A DNA stretch of 7,216 bases from Actinomycetes bacterium (GTDB lineage: Bacteria > Actinomycetota > Actinomycetes > Actinomycetales > Cellulomonadaceae), in the NCBI GenBank assembly GCA_023401045.1, contig JAEXEM010000179.1:1-7216 (forward strand). The letters are read 5' to 3'. Positions within the stretch are counted from its first letter, which is position 1, and each line of letters opens with the position of its first letter. Below, piece after piece: positions 6,337 through 7,216 of this stretch. The position numbers and the translations under genes were made by a program. Under the pieces are notes generated by a model. That model saw only the letters and a list, made by a program, of their open reading frames with translations. It searched no databases and was not told where the DNA came from.

Positions 6337-6400
6337 GGCGGAGGCGCGGGGGGGCGCACGGACGACAGATGGACGCGGCGACGGACGGGGGTGCAGGACC

Positions 6401-6952
6401 GTGAGCAACGACCCGCCCTCGCACGCGACTGCCCCAGGCGCTCCTCCGGAGTCCCCCGCACAGGGTGGTCCGGTGGCCCCGGCCTCGCTGCCCCCGGACG
6501 ACCCGACGACCCCGACGGACCACGGGCACACGCTGCGGGCGTCCCGGCCGTCGGACGACTTCGTCGCGGTGCGACGCTGGGACGTCGAGGACGCCGCCCA
6601 CCTGCGCGTCGTCCGCGCGGACCTGCGGGCGCACCTCGCGGCGGCGACGTCGCGCATCGGGGGCCCGATCGGCCCCCCGGCGGACTCCGTCGTGCTCGTC
6701 ACCTCCGAGCTGGCGACGAACGCGCTCTCGCACGGCCGCCCGCCGGCCCAGGTGAGGCTGCTCGTCGACGGCGGCGACGCGCTCGTCGTCGTCTCGGACT
6801 CCGACACGACCCACGCCCCGTTCCTCGCGGACTCCCGCGCGCCGGGCGATGGCGGGTTCGGACTCCAGATCGCCCGGATGCTCTCGAGCGAGGTCGGGTG
6901 GTGGACCGACGGGTCCGGCAAGCACGTCTGGGCGCGGTTCACCGGGTCCTGA
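6401..6952 (+). CDS. SpoIIAB/RsbW-like ATP-binding protein (putative anti-sigma factor / serine kinase)
   Basis: The 183-residue product has a Pro/Ala/Ser-rich N-terminal tail of about 45 residues, then a single GHKL ATPase domain of the HATPase_c_2 type. The N box is E103-L-A-T-N107-A-LSHG, as in SpoIIAB and RsbW. The G2 region is G151-G-F-G-L-QIARMLSSEVGWW, and the domain ends with the usual W-A-R-F strand. The G1 region reads VSDSDTTHAPF (131-141) and lacks the glycine normally following the aspartate. Family members bind a sigma factor or phosphorylate an anti-sigma antagonist; many actinobacterial copies are orphans with unknown partners. No sigma factor, STAS antagonist or PP2C phosphatase gene is visible next to it. 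The GTG start is the only in-frame start that fits the domain: GGGGG lies 9 nt upstream and AGGA is nearer, at 2 nt. The protein is cytosolic, with no membrane segment. Confidence 0.85.
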   Translation: MSNDPPSHATAPGAPPESPAQGGPVAPASLPPDDPTTPTDHGHTLRASRPSDDFVAVRRWDVEDAAHLRVVRADLRAHLAAATSRIGGPIGPPADSVVLVTSELATNALSHGRPPAQVRLLVDGGDALVVVSDSDTTHAPFLADSRAPGDGGFGLQIARMLSSEVGWWTDGSGKHVWARFTGS

Positions 6953-6966
6953 GGACGCCGTCGTGA

Positions 6967-6984
6967 GCGGCGGCACCCCGCCGC
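6967..6984 (+). terminator. Possible hairpin terminator after the SpoIIAB-like gene
   Basis: A perfect 7-bp GC stem (GCGGCGG / CCGCCGC) with a CACC loop begins 14 nt after the TGA. There is no T-run, so termination efficiency is uncertain. It also overlaps the region where a -35 for the next gene would sit. Confidence 0.4.
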
Positions 6985-6996
6985 ACGCCGATGCCC

Positions 6997-7002
6997 GACA
7001 AT
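6997..7002 (+). promoter_or_regulatory. Candidate -10 element of the dehydroquinate dehydratase gene, leaderless arrangement
   Basis: GACAAT matches TATAAT at four of six positions and ends exactly 7 nt before the ATG at 7010, so transcription would begin on the start codon. The only purine-rich run (GGGGG, 7004-7008) is a single base from the ATG, too close for a ribosome site. No -35 is recognisable. Confidence 0.4.
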
Positions 7003-7009
7003 CGGGGGC

Positions 7010-7216
7010 ATGACGACGAGCGACGGTGTGGTGCGCCTGCGGGGGACGGCCCTGGGCACGGGCGTGCCGAAGGTGTGCGTGCCGGTCGTCGCTGCGACGC
7101 CCGGGGCCGCCGCGGCCGCCGTCCGGGCGCTGCCACCGGGCGTCGCGGACGTCGTCGAGCTGCGCCTCGACCACCTCACGGGTGCCGCCGCGGACCCCGC
7201 CGTCGTCACCTCGGCC
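7010..7216 (+). CDS. aroD: Type I 3-dehydroquinate dehydratase, N-terminal part; 3' end beyond window
   Basis: The 69 visible codons match the start of class I dehydroquinases, which form 3-dehydroshikimate in the shikimate pathway through a Schiff base. The opening LRGTALGTGVPKVCVPVVAATP corresponds to the family's G-x-G-x-PK-[IV] first strand, and DVVELRLDHL contains Glu50, Arg52 and Asp54 of the E-W/L-R-x-D signature that binds substrate. The Schiff-base lysine and catalytic histidine would lie outside the window. The ATG at 7010 is the only sensible start; the ATG at 6991 is out of frame. It lies 57 nt after the SpoIIAB-like gene, with a hairpin between, so it is probably transcribed separately. 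Type II enzymes (AroQ) are the well-known form in mycobacteria and streptomycetes, which makes a type I copy notable. The call rests on a short N-terminal segment but the signature is clear. Confidence 0.82.
   Translation, partial: MTTSDGVVRLRGTALGTGVPKVCVPVVAATPGAAAAAVRALPPGVADVVELRLDHLTGAAADPAVVTSA

Larger units (their letters stand above)
5928..6400. other. 473-nt divergent intergenic region without a recognisable gene
   Basis: This region lies between the luciferase-like gene (minus) and the SpoIIAB-like gene (plus). All six frames are partly open because of GC content, but no translation resembles a known protein. It contains the ribosome binding site of the luciferase-like gene, a 9-bp tandem repeat (5967-6038), and a weak minus-strand -10 candidate TACGGT (6078-6083). 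It also holds an 11-bp direct repeat CCGCCGTCGGC (6150-6160 and 6190-6200), a 10-bp palindrome CGGACGTCCG (6268-6277) and a plus-strand -10 candidate (6331-6336). It may hold both promoters and a regulatory leader; a small RNA or small protein cannot be excluded. Confidence 0.6.

Noticed and set aside
5055..6404. A 449-codon plus-strand open frame opposite the luciferase-like gene and through the intergenic gap
   Set aside because: Low-complexity His/Arg/Pro translation; its final part crosses the 9-bp repeat. Only its last 11 codons have any possible role, as a coupling frame.
6146..7209. Long minus-strand open frames opposite the SpoIIAB-like gene and aroD
   Set aside because: No family features, and they oppose two genes with clear motifs.
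1..7216. A new defence or multi-gene system
   Set aside because: All seven genes fall into known families with separate roles, and no nuclease, toxin, reverse transcriptase, transposase or phage gene is visible. The interest lies in regulatory details, not a new gene cluster.

Overview
This is a very GC-rich stretch with near-total G/C at third codon positions. Its gene content (a penicillin-binding lipoprotein with a MecA-type N-terminal domain, a SpoIIAB/RsbW-like ATPase, a luciferase-like monooxygenase and a GNAT enzyme) points to an actinobacterium, possibly Micrococcales or a neighbouring order. Genus is not assigned. Because of the composition, every strand and frame carries long spurious open frames; real genes were picked by protein family motifs and ribosome binding sites.

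Left half, minus strand (transcribed from about 4163 down to 1): a secreted class B penicillin-binding lipoprotein (2178-4163), then an aldo/keto reductase (1175-2152) 25 nt downstream, then, after 104 nt holding a hairpin, the first 356 codons of a bacteriophytochrome photoreceptor (1-1070, cut by the window edge). The photoreceptor keeps all recognisable biliverdin-binding positions (Cys23, Asp218 of PASDIP, His271, His301), but its PHY and output domains lie outside the window.

Middle: a 221-nt divergent region (4164-4384) separates the penicillin-binding protein from a plus-strand GNAT acetyltransferase (4385-5050). It holds two GACGCGC-type inverted repeats beside and inside a plausible promoter that would place the transcript start on the GNAT start codon (leaderless). 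The GNAT gene converges with a minus-strand luciferase-like oxidoreductase (5082-5927), 31 nt between stop codons.

Right part: a 473-nt region without a recognisable gene (5928-6400) contains eight units of a degenerate 9-bp tandem repeat and a candidate promoter. It is followed by a plus-strand SpoIIAB/RsbW-like ATP-binding protein (6401-6952) and the first 69 codons of a type I 3-dehydroquinate dehydratase (7010-7216, cut by the window edge), which may also be leaderless.

The genes do not form one obvious pathway: cell-wall synthesis, redox enzymes, light sensing, stress or sigma-factor regulation and the shikimate pathway are side by side. I see no tRNA, rRNA, CRISPR array, insertion sequence or phage gene, and no convincing new multi-gene system. 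The points most worth a second look are the phytochrome's missing output, the paired palindromes at the GNAT promoter, the 9-bp repeat, and the two possible leaderless starts.
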